Assembly (NCBI RefSeq): GCF_947241705.1
Contig: NC_079269.1
Coordinates: 496,001-560,000, forward strand
Direction: 5' to 3'
DNA: 64,000 bases
Source: Saccharomyces mikatae IFO 1815
Taxonomy: Eukaryota > Ascomycota > Saccharomycetes > Saccharomycetales > Saccharomycetaceae
Shown here: positions 54,789-63,329 of the stretch, in pieces
How the letters are laid out: the number at the start of each line of letters is the position of its first letter
Position numbering within the stretch: the stretch's first letter is position 1
Made by a program: the position numbers and the translations under genes
Notes under the pieces: model-generated
Databases searched by the model: none
The model's input: the letters and a program-made list of their open reading frames with translations, nothing else
Told to the model about the DNA's origin: nothing

Positions 54789-55090
54789 AAAGCGGCGTGT
54801 CAGGCAATAAGCACGTAAATAAGTAAATATAACTAACTGGCTGATGAGCATTTCCTGGTTCTTCCTCCATTATCAATTCTTATATGTGGCGGAGCGTAGT
54901 GTCGTGCGATACGAAGCCTTCATTTTTGTCACATACATTCGAGGCGAAAGGAAAAAAAAGAATAATAACAACGAATATAAGAATGATTCGGGAGCTTTGA
55001 ATTACTTTTGGTACTGTAGGACTCTTTAATTCTAATTTTGGGACAACCTATCCTCAGACACGCATAGAACAGCATCGAAATACTCGCAAA
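54789..55090. other. LAP2-YIP3 intergenic region
   Basis: 302-bp spacer between tandem genes. An A-rich tract near 54950-54975 and the CGCAAA leader just before the YIP3 ATG were the only points noted. The frame at 54844-55029 is not gene-like. Confidence 0.4.
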
Positions 55091-55698
55091 ATGAACCAGC
55101 TAGGGGCTTTAGCAGTAAGTAAAAAGTATTAAACATATTTACATCATTGTGAGCATCATATTAACACGTTTTTATTTTCCTTTTTCTGTAGCAAGTTTCA
55201 CGTTTCACTCAAAACTTTTCCATGGAAAATATCAAGAGTGAGTTTCAATCATTGCAATCTAAATTAGGAACCCTTCGCACCCCGCAAGAGTTTTTCAATT
55301 TTAAAAAAGTTTCCAAACCCCAAAATTTCGGGGAAGTCCAGTCTAGAGTTGCTTATAATGTAAAGTATTTCTCCAGCAACTATGGTTTGATCATCGGTTG
55401 TTTGAGCATCTACACATTGCTGACTAATTTGCTGCTACTGTTTGTTATTGTTTTAGTCATAGCTGGTGTTGTTGGCATAAACAAACTGAAGGGTGAAGAG
55501 CTGGTGACTCCATTTGGATCTTTCAAAAGCAGTCAATTATACACTGGATTGATTTGTATAGCTGTCCCAATAGGTTTCTTAGCATCGCCAATCTCAACTT
55601 TGCTATGGTTGATCGGTGCTTCTGCTGTCAGCGTTCTCGGACATGCATCATTGATGGAAAAGCCAATTGAAACTGTATTTGACGAAGAAACTGTTTGA
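55091..55698 (+). CDS. YIP3: PRA1-family Rab-interacting protein Yip3, spliced
   Basis: Small membrane protein of the PRA1/prenylated Rab acceptor family, localised to COPII vesicles and the Golgi and binding Ypt GTPases. It is split: exon 1 is 55091-55114 (MNQLGALA), the intron is 55115-55191 (77 nt; donor GTAAGT, branch TATTAAC at 55159-55165, acceptor TAG), and exon 2 is 55192-55698. The joined protein is 176 aa and begins MNQLGALAQVSRFTQNFS, which equals the S. cerevisiae length. Two long hydrophobic hairpins (about 77-110 and 125-158) are the PRA1 signature. The unspliced frame would start at an internal Met and lack the N-terminal 18 residues. Confidence 0.94.
55115..55191 (+). other. 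YIP3 intron
   Basis: 77-nt intron. Donor GTAAGT and branch TATTAAC are both weaker than the yeast consensus GTATGT/TACTAAC; the acceptor is TAG. Weak signals in one short intron may make splicing less efficient or regulated; this is inference. Confidence 0.88.
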
Positions 55699-55978
55699 TA
55701 ATTTCTGCAAACGCTAGGAAAATGCTACCATCCTTTTCTATTGTATGTTTATTCTTCTTCAGTTTCAATAATTCTTATTTTTTATCCTCTTGTCCGTCTA
55801 TCTCAGTACGTATTTTATACAGGTGTCATTTATAATTGCAGCCAAACTTCTCTGTTCTTTTGCCTCTAAGATTTACAAATACACTTCTATAGGTTTGTTT
55901 ATTCTTCCTTGTCTTTTTGCTTTGTTTAACAAAAAATAAATACATCAAGTATGAAAGGCCTAAACGTAAAAATTGTGA

Positions 55979-56120
55979 AAACACTACATCATCCTAAACG
56001 CTCAACCGAAACCATTATCGAACCTATATGAAAACCTCACTACGAGACAAACAAGGTTAAACGGTAAGGCTTTGCCTTCAATGGGTGATAATAAAACGTA
56101 TAAATATCTGAAAAATCAAT
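55979..56120 (+). repeat. Degraded sigma-like LTR fragment (Ty3 relic)
   Basis: Words shared in order with the younger sigma copy downstream: acatcatcctaaacg, then ctatatgaaaa, ggtaaggctttgcctt and cgtataaatatctgaa. This is a partial, much older copy without recognisable ends. It lies just 5' of the nested sigma/delta pair. Confidence 0.5.
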
Positions 56121-56190
56121 CTGTGTTGAAACAGTATATCAGCATCATTATACCATCAACTATGCTTAGATCCCGGGCAGTGAATACTCC

Positions 56191-56874
56191 TGTTATATCT
56201 TTGAGATAATAGTGGAGTTTGATGTAATTGTTGGGATTCCATTTTTTATAAGGCAATAATATTAGGTATGTAGATATACTAGAAGTTCTCCTCAGGGATT
56301 TAGGAATCCATAAAAGGGAATCTGCAATTCTACACAATTCTATAAACATTATTATCATCGTTTTATATGTTGTTATTCATTGATCCTATTACATTATCAA
56401 TCCTTGCGTTTCAGCTTCCACTAATTTAGATGACTATTTCTCATCATTTGCGTCATCTTCTAACACCGTATATGATAATATACTAGTAGTATGACTACTA
56501 GTTAGTAGATGATAGTTGATTTATATTACAACAATCTTAAGATGAGATACGTCAGTATGACAATACATCATTCTAAACGTTCATAAAACACATATGAAAT
56601 AATCTTATAACGAAACGAACAGATTGAACAACATAAGGTAAAACTCTGCTTTTCCGAGCTGAACTGATCAAATGTATAAATATCTGAACAATTAGTTAGA
56701 TCCGAGATTCCGCGCTTCCACTATTTAGTATAAACCATATCTTATATAATATATAGGATAAGTAACATCCCGTAAATTAAGTTGATAAGTCGTTTTGACA
56801 ATAAGTTACTTCCCTAAGATAGTATATTAGGATTGTCAAGACATCCCGGTATTAGTTGAGCCGGTAATTAAACA
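56191..56874 (+). repeat. Solo sigma LTR (Ty3), split by a delta LTR
   Basis: Ty3-type LTR whose left end (56191-56201) and right part (56534-56874) are separated by an inserted delta LTR. Without the insert it is about 347 bp, near the 340 bp of sigma. Recognisable words are gtcagtatgacaatac, agatccgagattccgcgctt and ggattgtcaagac. The target duplication ACTCC is perfect (56186-56190 and 56875-56879). The right end lies 16 bp before the tRNA-Pro gene, the classic Ty3 position at the Pol III start. Confidence 0.9.
56202..56533 (-). repeat. Solo delta LTR (Ty1/Ty2 type) inside the sigma LTR
   Basis: 332-bp solo LTR on the minus strand. It is recognised by ggaatcccaacaattacatc, tagaattgtgtagaattgc and ggtgttagaagatgacgc in that orientation, with the TGTTG start at 56533. 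The target duplication ATCTT is perfect (56197-56201 and 56534-56538). It is therefore younger than the sigma it interrupts. An 80-codon frame at 56116-56358 is only LTR sequence. Confidence 0.92.
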
Positions 56875-56890
56875 ACTCCAACAAATAATT

Positions 56891-56995
56891 GGGCGTGTGG
56901 TCTAGTGGTATGATTCTCGCTTTGGGCGACTTCCTGATTTAAACAGGAAGACAAAAGCATGCGAGAGGCCCTGGGTTCAATTCCCAGCTCGCCCC
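56891..56995 (+). tRNA. tRNA-Pro (UGG) with intron
   Basis: 105-nt gene: acceptor GGGCGTG with CTCGCCC and discriminator C, D arm TGGTCTAGTGG, anticodon TGG, and T arm CTGGGTTCAATTCCCAG. An intron of about 33 nt (56927-56959), beginning one base after the anticodon, can form a hairpin through its own CTTCCTG / CAGGAAG pair. TTTTT follows the gene and serves as the terminator. The gene is the target of the Ty3 LTR directly upstream. Confidence 0.96.
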
Positions 56996-57935
56996 ATTAC
57001 TTTTTAAAACTACTGCCTTTTTTAATCTCGTTTTCTACGTTGCATATTTATTCAGGAACCACTTTTCCAATGCTACAACATAGAGAACATATTCCAACAT
57101 GAACTCGTTAAAACACACATGCACACAACAAGAAAAAGTAATGAAGCCCACATCAAGAAGATTGAATGAAAACCAAATTGAATGCACATAAGGATCTTCT
57201 CTTCCTCGCAAGAGTATGCAGTGATATTGCTGATCTAGTTACACTTCCACGCCCTTTTTCGTTTACTTTTCCTGATAAGAAGAATAAACACTTGTCGGAT
57301 CAATTACTTTTCTCGAAAGGGGATCCCGAACGCTTGCCGGAAAAAAAGTAGCAGCCCTTAAGGGGAGAGCACGGCTCTTGGCATAGTAGAAGACAGGAGG
57401 CAGGAGGCAGGAGGCAGGAGAGCACTGGAAACAGATTAGTCGTTAAGTGCACCAAGTTGGGTATAATAGTCTCATCACGTTCTGGGCGAATAGCGCTATT
57501 TCTTCTTCGAAGCCGCTTATGCTTCACCCAATGATGTTATGATTTACAACTAAACGTTCTTCTCCGAACCCTTAAAAGCAGGCAAAATTGAGAAATTTTT
57601 TTGCTCGTCTTTTTTTTTCTCGTTTCGATTACCTCATTCGGAACTTCTCGAAGAACTCGGGCGAAGAGGGCTAAAGGAAGATTACTGACTATCAATTAAG
57701 CCTTGTTTATTTGGCCTCTCTAGTAATTTGTAAATGCTGCATTGGCTTTTTTAAAGGAAAAAAAAAAAGAGAAAGGAAGCGGGAACTAGTCTTGTTGCTT
57801 TTTTAGTACAGTTATTGTTTATTCATTTGTTTCTTAACAGCAGCCAACGGCAAAACTTGTGCGTACAGCAGGAAAATAGAGTAGCTAATTATATTACATG
57901 GAAAACTTATTAAAATTTGTTAGTGTAGGCAATCA
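56996..57935. promoter_or_regulatory. tRNA-Pro to BOP3 spacer with 7-bp tandem repeat
   Basis: 940-bp region. About 3.9 tandem copies of CAGGAGG lie at 57394-57420. Poly(T) and poly(A) tracts at 57597-57619 and 57759-57771 lie in the BOP3 promoter. Two frames of about 60-75 codons (57166-57351 plus, 57300-57527 minus) overlap the repeat and are not gene-like. No further LTR was seen. Confidence 0.55.
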
Positions 57936-59120
57936 ATGAGTACATTTAACAGTTACAGCCAGGCAAAGGAGAGCAACGACAACAGTCATAATAACATCAG
58001 TAGAAACAAATCGCTGTTAGATATAATATTCGGTACTAATGTATCGGAGTGGGCTTTCTCTGAAAACGCTTTAATGAAAGCTATGGATTTAAAAATAGAA
58101 CAAGAAAAAACCAAGCAGCAATACTATAGACTTGAAAATCTGAATCGTTCGATAGAATTGTTCAAGCTTGCTTCCACCTCAGGTGTGCCCATAAATCAAA
58201 TACATAAACTATTCAATACGGACCATGGCGCACCAACACCTTCACCAATGAAAGCGGATGGCAACCAAGCGCACAACAACACAGAAGGGGCACGATCTTC
58301 AGAGCAACTGCCCAAATTAAATGGCTCTATCAAATCTTTGAAACCTTTAAACATGAACACAGTATCTCCAACACCAATGAGTCGACAGCCTTCTCCATAC
58401 AAATTCCCAGCAGGACCTTCTGTCAATGGCTTACCGCATCCAACAACCATGAGAGCTCAACGAAGAGCTAACTCTCCTGCCAGAATAGGCGCATCCGCAG
58501 TGGCTGCATTGAATGATAATATTTCCATAAAGGAGGAAGATGTGGCTAAGCGGATCCCTTCGGGTTCGAAATCACAAGAATCACCTCTAAACAAAAAGTC
58601 AGCTTCACTTCATAGCCGTAACCTGTCACTTCCAATAGGAAAGTTTACCAATCCTAATATTCCCTCTACAATGACATCCATACTGAGTTTCAATAGAGAT
58701 CAGCAGCAACCTCCATCACAACCACCTTCCCAACAGCAACAACAAGACCTTCATACGCACAACTTAAACACTTTACCAAAAAAACCTGGAATGGTTCAAA
58801 AAAAACACAGGCGTGCAAGATCAACATCATCTTTTGGAGTGATTGATTTAAGCATTATTGATGAAGCAAAGGAAAAACATCTACAAAGATCGACATCTCC
58901 CGTACACTCCAACATGGCAGCGGCACTCACCTCACAGGGCCAACCAAGCGAACCAGATATGAAGGAACAATCGACTATGCCGCAATCAGTTCGTGAAGGA
59001 CGTCAAATGCATGATGACTTGGATGATAGAACATGTAGTGAGAGCAGCAGTAGAAACGATAGCCCTGTGAGGACCTTCACGAAGGATAATTCTGTGGGCA
59101 AGATCTTAAATAGTACTTGA
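57936..59120 (+). CDS. BOP3: Bop3-like low-complexity protein
   Basis: 394-aa protein homologous to S. cerevisiae Bop3 (396 aa), named as a bypass of PAM1 and linked to methylmercury resistance when overproduced; the molecular function is unknown. The conserved part is the N-terminal 90 residues, with LDIIFGTNVSEWAFSENALM and a helix KAMDLKIEQEKTKQQYYRLE. The rest is Ser/Pro/Asn/Gln-rich with many SP and RRANSP-type sites and a short polyglutamine stretch (SQQQQQDLHTH). KKHRRARSTSSFGVI looks like a phosphorylation or nuclear localisation site, which is inference. Place beside COG6 matches YNL042W. Confidence 0.92.
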   Translation: MSTFNSYSQAKESNDNSHNNISRNKSLLDIIFGTNVSEWAFSENALMKAMDLKIEQEKTKQQYYRLENLNRSIELFKLASTSGVPINQIHKLFNTDHGAPTPSPMKADGNQAHNNTEGARSSEQLPKLNGSIKSLKPLNMNTVSPTPMSRQPSPYKFPAGPSVNGLPHPTTMRAQRRANSPARIGASAVAALNDNISIKEEDVAKRIPSGSKSQESPLNKKSASLHSRNLSLPIGKFTNPNIPSTMTSILSFNRDQQQPPSQPPSQQQQQDLHTHNLNTLPKKPGMVQKKHRRARSTSSFGVIDLSIIDEAKEKHLQRSTSPVHSNMAAALTSQGQPSEPDMKEQSTMPQSVREGRQMHDDLDDRTCSESSSRNDSPVRTFTKDNSVGKILNST

Positions 59121-59295
59121 GTGATTGTTATTGTCTTTTGATGTTTCCTTATGTATGTATACACGCATATATTATATAGATACCCGTTGCATACCAATTA
59201 AAAAAAGTATATAAATATATGAGATGTTACCATCACTATTCTATGGTTGACGTATCCTTTTATTGACATAATTTACGATAGAGCTTGCTTATCTC

Positions 59296-61818
59296 TCAGT
59301 GATTGATACCAACTAACATGTCAAATTCATCAGTGGAGAAGTTCAAAATTTCAAATACTTGGTCCTTTTTATTTGGATACAAGTGAACAAGTACTTTTCT
59401 GAAGATATCATAGAATAGCGATAATTTCTTAAAACATTCATCACATATTTTGTCAGCTATCATTGGTGAAGTCAACCTAGATAGTAAATTACCTTGAACA
59501 TCAGTTAGTGCCTGAGGTAAATAATCGTTTAATTTGTCATGTACATGTTTTCCAATTGTCTCTAATTCCATTAATGAATTATCCCTCAGAGATAAATACA
59601 TATCATAATCTAATTCATCCTTCACTGAGTCCACGGGAAATATCATATTCACCAAATTATTATAAAGGTCTAAACCTGTATTCTCAAATAGAAATTTTAT
59701 TTGCAAAGTCTGCATTTGTTTAGTAAATTCATTCAACATATCACAAATCCAAGTGGAAATCTTTCGGGTATTATCGTCTTGTGCAAAGATCCCTTCAAAA
59801 GGTTGAATTCTAGATTTAATTAGATCGAAACAGTTTATCTCTAGGGTTAACAATGACGCTTTTACTTTTTCGTTTTTCTTCGCTAAAGGGAAAGAGCCTT
59901 GCAAACGGTTTACTAAAACATTCTTGATCGGTTGTTCTACAATTGTTTGTAGGTTTTCATATGAAAGCAATCTATTGTCTTCTGGTTCTTCATCTTCAGC
60001 TGTGTGCGTCTTTTCATAAATTTCAAATAATTCCACTAATTTATTCATATACTCTGATAACCACTCTGGTGGTAGTAAATCATCTGACGAATTCACCGTA
60101 TCGAAAACAGAGGCTGTTTTCTTGATATACTCCTCATAATATCCAATAATTCTGTTTTTGGAAATGTCTTCCAATGATTTCAAATTATTGATGATAGAAC
60201 TATCGTCTTGAATACCTTTTCTCTCAAACATGACCCTATAAAGTTTCAATAATCTAACAATTTCGAAATTGATAGTTGGATTTTCTTCAAACCTCACGAT
60301 CTGTTCAATACGGATACGACAAGAATTAGACAACGATTGAATGACATCGTTCAGTAATTTGTTGTCGATACCGTTCAAAAACGTACCATTCTGTTGAAGT
60401 ATAGAAGGCGGTGTATCTTTCAAGTTTTCATCCTGGAAGTTAAATAATGACTTCACAAAATCAGCTTCATTTGCAATTATAGAATGAACCGACGCCAATA
60501 CATCACCAATATATCTAATAGGGTCATGTGCTGATAGTACGATCGGCTTAGAATTAGCTGAATTCATATCAAACTGGGACAAGAATTCATCTAGAATACT
60601 TTTGGATCTCAAGGTAGTTACTCTTTTCAAAAACTCATTGAATAATTCTAAATCATTCGACAAAAAAACCAAACTCTTTTGAAAAATGATTAAGTTTTCT
60701 TGTTCAGTGGCACCATGGTCGTTCAGTAGGTTTGAAGACGATTCAAAGCTATATAAAAAATCGATCAAAAAATTGAAAATTTTCTTGTTCGTCTTCTGTA
60801 AAATTTCATTGACCTCGATGATCAAGGCATTACCAGCACTTAAATTAGGGAGTGTCAGTAAAAAACTTGATTCCTCTTTGATACCGATCACTTTTTTTAT
60901 TACATTGAAAAAAGTATTGTCAATAGCACCGTTGGTAATTACATCATCTTCTATTTGATTCAAAGTAAATCTATCTCTTATAGACAGTAGTATTTTCTTT
61001 TTTAGCTTCAACTGCTCTGCCTTTAAACGATATTGGTCTATTTCTTGGAGTGTCACATTATTCATAGAAACTTTACTAGTCTCATTGGTTAATAAGTTTT
61101 CACTTGTTTTTTGTATTCTTTCTACGGAAGATGATAATCGTTTAATTCTTCTGATAATAGGTTTGAATTCCTGAAGCACAGTGATATGTTCCTTTAGTAG
61201 TTGAGATTCTAAATCAGTCCTCAATGTCCTTCTTGCCAAAGTTCCCACGTATCCAGGATTCATGAGCTTCTGTTCATCAAGAGACAATCTTTCTTTGTTC
61301 TCTTCCAGGATTTTTAGGGATTTTCTCAGCTGAACTGTGGCCTGGTAATTAGTTAGTGTATAATTATTCAATATTTTGGAAAGTTTATTGGAAAGAACCA
61401 GGTTTGTGGTGTTTTTACTGGAATCACTTGGCGGAGATACTAACTTTGATAAATCAAGGTTTTTAGATTCATAGTTCGTAAAATTATGAGATTCTTGTTG
61501 TGATAACTTTTCACTCAAAGAATTTTGTCCTAACATTCCCTTTGGATTGGGAAGCTGTATTTTATCAATAGAAGACATTGCGTAATGTGTCATTCTTTTA
61601 TACAGGTCCGTTGTTCCAGAACCATCACTGTCTATTGTCAAAGTTGTATGATTATTGGAATGGTTTTGTAGATTGGGTAATTTAAACTGTATATCGACTT
61701 TGCTCAGAGACTGGGATTGTGTATCTGAGGTTAAGTTTAGTCTTGGTTCTGGTTCAGGTAATTCCGCCGTGGCATCATCTGCCATTGCATAAGTTTGATA
61801 GTCTACAACAAAATCCAT
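59296..61818 (-). CDS. COG6: Conserved oligomeric Golgi complex subunit 6
   Basis: Lobe B subunit of the COG tether, which works with Cog5, Cog7 and Cog8 in retrograde Golgi traffic and in the cytoplasm-to-vacuole pathway. The 840-aa protein (S. cerevisiae 839) has a disordered N terminus (about 1-125). A coiled-coil-rich part covers about 150-300 (NYQATVQLRKSLKILEENKE, RLKAEQLKLKKKILLSIRDR), followed by the long helical COG6 domain. The protein ends VFEILNFSTDEFDMLVGI. No catalytic residues are expected. It is the last gene of the S. cerevisiae-like order before the apparent breakpoint. Confidence 0.97.
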   Translation of the reverse strand: MDFVVDYQTYAMADDATAELPEPEPRLNLTSDTQSQSLSKVDIQFKLPNLQNHSNNHTTLTIDSDGSGTTDLYKRMTHYAMSSIDKIQLPNPKGMLGQNSLSEKLSQQESHNFTNYESKNLDLSKLVSPPSDSSKNTTNLVLSNKLSKILNNYTLTNYQATVQLRKSLKILEENKERLSLDEQKLMNPGYVGTLARRTLRTDLESQLLKEHITVLQEFKPIIRRIKRLSSSVERIQKTSENLLTNETSKVSMNNVTLQEIDQYRLKAEQLKLKKKILLSIRDRFTLNQIEDDVITNGAIDNTFFNVIKKVIGIKEESSFLLTLPNLSAGNALIIEVNEILQKTNKKIFNFLIDFLYSFESSSNLLNDHGATEQENLIIFQKSLVFLSNDLELFNEFLKRVTTLRSKSILDEFLSQFDMNSANSKPIVLSAHDPIRYIGDVLASVHSIIANEADFVKSLFNFQDENLKDTPPSILQQNGTFLNGIDNKLLNDVIQSLSNSCRIRIEQIVRFEENPTINFEIVRLLKLYRVMFERKGIQDDSSIINNLKSLEDISKNRIIGYYEEYIKKTASVFDTVNSSDDLLPPEWLSEYMNKLVELFEIYEKTHTAEDEEPEDNRLLSYENLQTIVEQPIKNVLVNRLQGSFPLAKKNEKVKASLLTLEINCFDLIKSRIQPFEGIFAQDDNTRKISTWICDMLNEFTKQMQTLQIKFLFENTGLDLYNNLVNMIFPVDSVKDELDYDMYLSLRDNSLMELETIGKHVHDKLNDYLPQALTDVQGNLLSRLTSPMIADKICDECFKKLSLFYDIFRKVLVHLYPNKKDQVFEILNFSTDEFDMLVGINH

Positions 61819-62393
61819 GACTGATAGATCTCACTTGCTCTTTTGTTACAATAGTTTAGAAAGTATTTCATGTGTTAGAAACTTCGTATATGTATATGCT
61901 AAAATAACTGTTAACCTTGATGTATATTCATATTAAAAGCGTTATTACACCTGAGGTAAGCAATATGTCGTCAAAGACGGCAGGTAATTAATGACAACAA
62001 AAAGCACAAACGCACAGAAAGCTAAAGCATCTACGAGCCGCTGTAAACATTGGCAGGTTCGATCATGTCAACGTGTTAAATCAGAAAAATTGGATACTAG
62101 TTACTGAAATTAAATATTGCAGGGTTCGAAGTTTCTCTGTAGATTCACTGTAACGAGTTATATCCCACCTACATGATTTCCAAGTTAGTATCCAGAAAGT
62201 AGACCTTCAACTTAACTGCACCTGTTAATTACAGAATTACCAGTCATTCTCCAACTAGAAATATGACCAATTTTGTCATGACACTCCAAATATAATAGCT
62301 TTTTAGGTAATCTGTTCACGCATAACAAGTAGTAAAACTGTGTTTTTAAAGAATCAAATTATCCACTTCTCCCCTCGGTTTTCAATAATAAGA
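61819..62393. other. COG6 to tRNA-Thr spacer, near the inferred rearrangement breakpoint
   Basis: 575-bp region without a gene. It holds the COG6 promoter on the left and leads into the tRNA-Thr gene. No LTR was recognised by eye, which is notable because Ty relics often surround yeast tRNA genes. Confidence 0.45.
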
Positions 62394-62466
62394 GCTTCTA
62401 TGGCCAAGTTGGTAAGGCGCCACACTAGTAATGTGGAGATCATCGGTTCAACTCCGATTGGAAGCA
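62394..62466 (+). tRNA. tRNA-Thr (AGU)
   Basis: Intronless 73-nt tRNA. The acceptor GCTTCTA pairs with TGGAAGC, with one mismatched or wobble pair, and the discriminator is A. The anticodon loop is ctAGTaa and the T arm is TCGGTTCAACTCCGA. TTTTTT follows the 3' end. It sits exactly between COG6 and NCE103, where the gene order departs from S. cerevisiae. Confidence 0.97.
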
Positions 62467-62663
62467 TTTTTTCCATCAGCTGTAAATGGCTGAAAAAATG
62501 TTTTAGATCAACAAAAAGCAAAAGAAGTTGTAGATGTAAATTGTCTTTTTCTATAAAATTTTAAATGCATATTTGATATGAAGTAGTTTACATGTCCCTG
62601 TCTACCTGGTAAATGTCTTCTTTTTTCAAGGAATATTATATAAGTATATGAGAGAAGCTAAAG

Positions 62664-63329
62664 TTATTTTGGAATGGCGTTTGAGTATGTGCTGACAGTT
62701 TGCAGTAAACCATCTTCTACGTTGTAGAGCAAACCGTATACTTGCAATTTTCCATTTTGTACAGCAGTTTGTACAGTAGGATTTTCAATGATTCTGCTAA
62801 ACTGCCTTTTGACGTTACAATGTGACAAGTAATGTGATTTCTCACGTAGCGTTTTCAAATGGACTAGGTTTTGTGACTCTTCATGGTACATGGTGTCAAT
62901 ATCATCCAAATACTTGTATAGGTGAGAGCAGTCGATCTTGGGCAAAGCTTCCCTTTGGTTAGTTAAACACGTCTTTATACCACCACAATCGGTGTGGCCA
63001 CAAATAATGACCTTGTTCACTTTCAAGCAGATAATGGCGAACTCCAAAGTGGCCTTCAAAGTTAAGTCTTCTGAATGACATATATTAGCGACATTTTTCC
63101 AAGTAAATACTTCGCCGGGTAGGACGCCTAGACAGTTTTCGTTGTAACGCGAATCGGAGCAGCCGATGAAAAGAGTGTGAGGAGACTGGCCCTTACCATT
63201 ATGATCTGGGAACAAAGTTGGTTGTACGTTATTCATCTGAGAAGCCCACTTGACGTTAGCATCCAAGATATCTTGTAGGTTTGAGTCGTGGCTCAATGTG
63301 AAAATGGATGAAGATTCAATGGCGCTCAT
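62664..63329 (-). CDS. NCE103: Beta-carbonic anhydrase
   Basis: Zinc enzyme converting CO2 to bicarbonate. The S. cerevisiae orthologue is needed for growth in air and is induced at low CO2. The 221-aa protein matches S. cerevisiae Nce103 (221 aa). Zinc ligands are Cys57 in IGCSDSR and His112/Cys115 in GHTDCGG, with the catalytic Asp59-Arg61 pair. The orientation is minus here but plus in S. cerevisiae YNL036W (from memory), so the gene appears inverted. It lies 198 bp beyond tRNA-Thr. Upstream lie a TGACGTCA element and three E-boxes. Confidence 0.98.
   Translation of the reverse strand: MSAIESSSIFTLSHDSNLQDILDANVKWASQMNNVQPTLFPDHNGKGQSPHTLFIGCSDSRYNENCLGVLPGEVFTWKNVANICHSEDLTLKATLEFAIICLKVNKVIICGHTDCGGIKTCLTNQREALPKIDCSHLYKYLDDIDTMYHEESQNLVHLKTLREKSHYLSHCNVKRQFSRIIENPTVQTAVQNGKLQVYGLLYNVEDGLLQTVSTYSNAIPK

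Noticed and set aside
56116-56358. 80-codon minus-strand frame
   Set aside because: Most of it is the delta LTR sequence, read in the LTR orientation.
57166-57527. Frames of 61 and 75 codons near the CAGGAGG repeat
   Set aside because: They overlap on opposite strands and include the minisatellite; no family resemblance.
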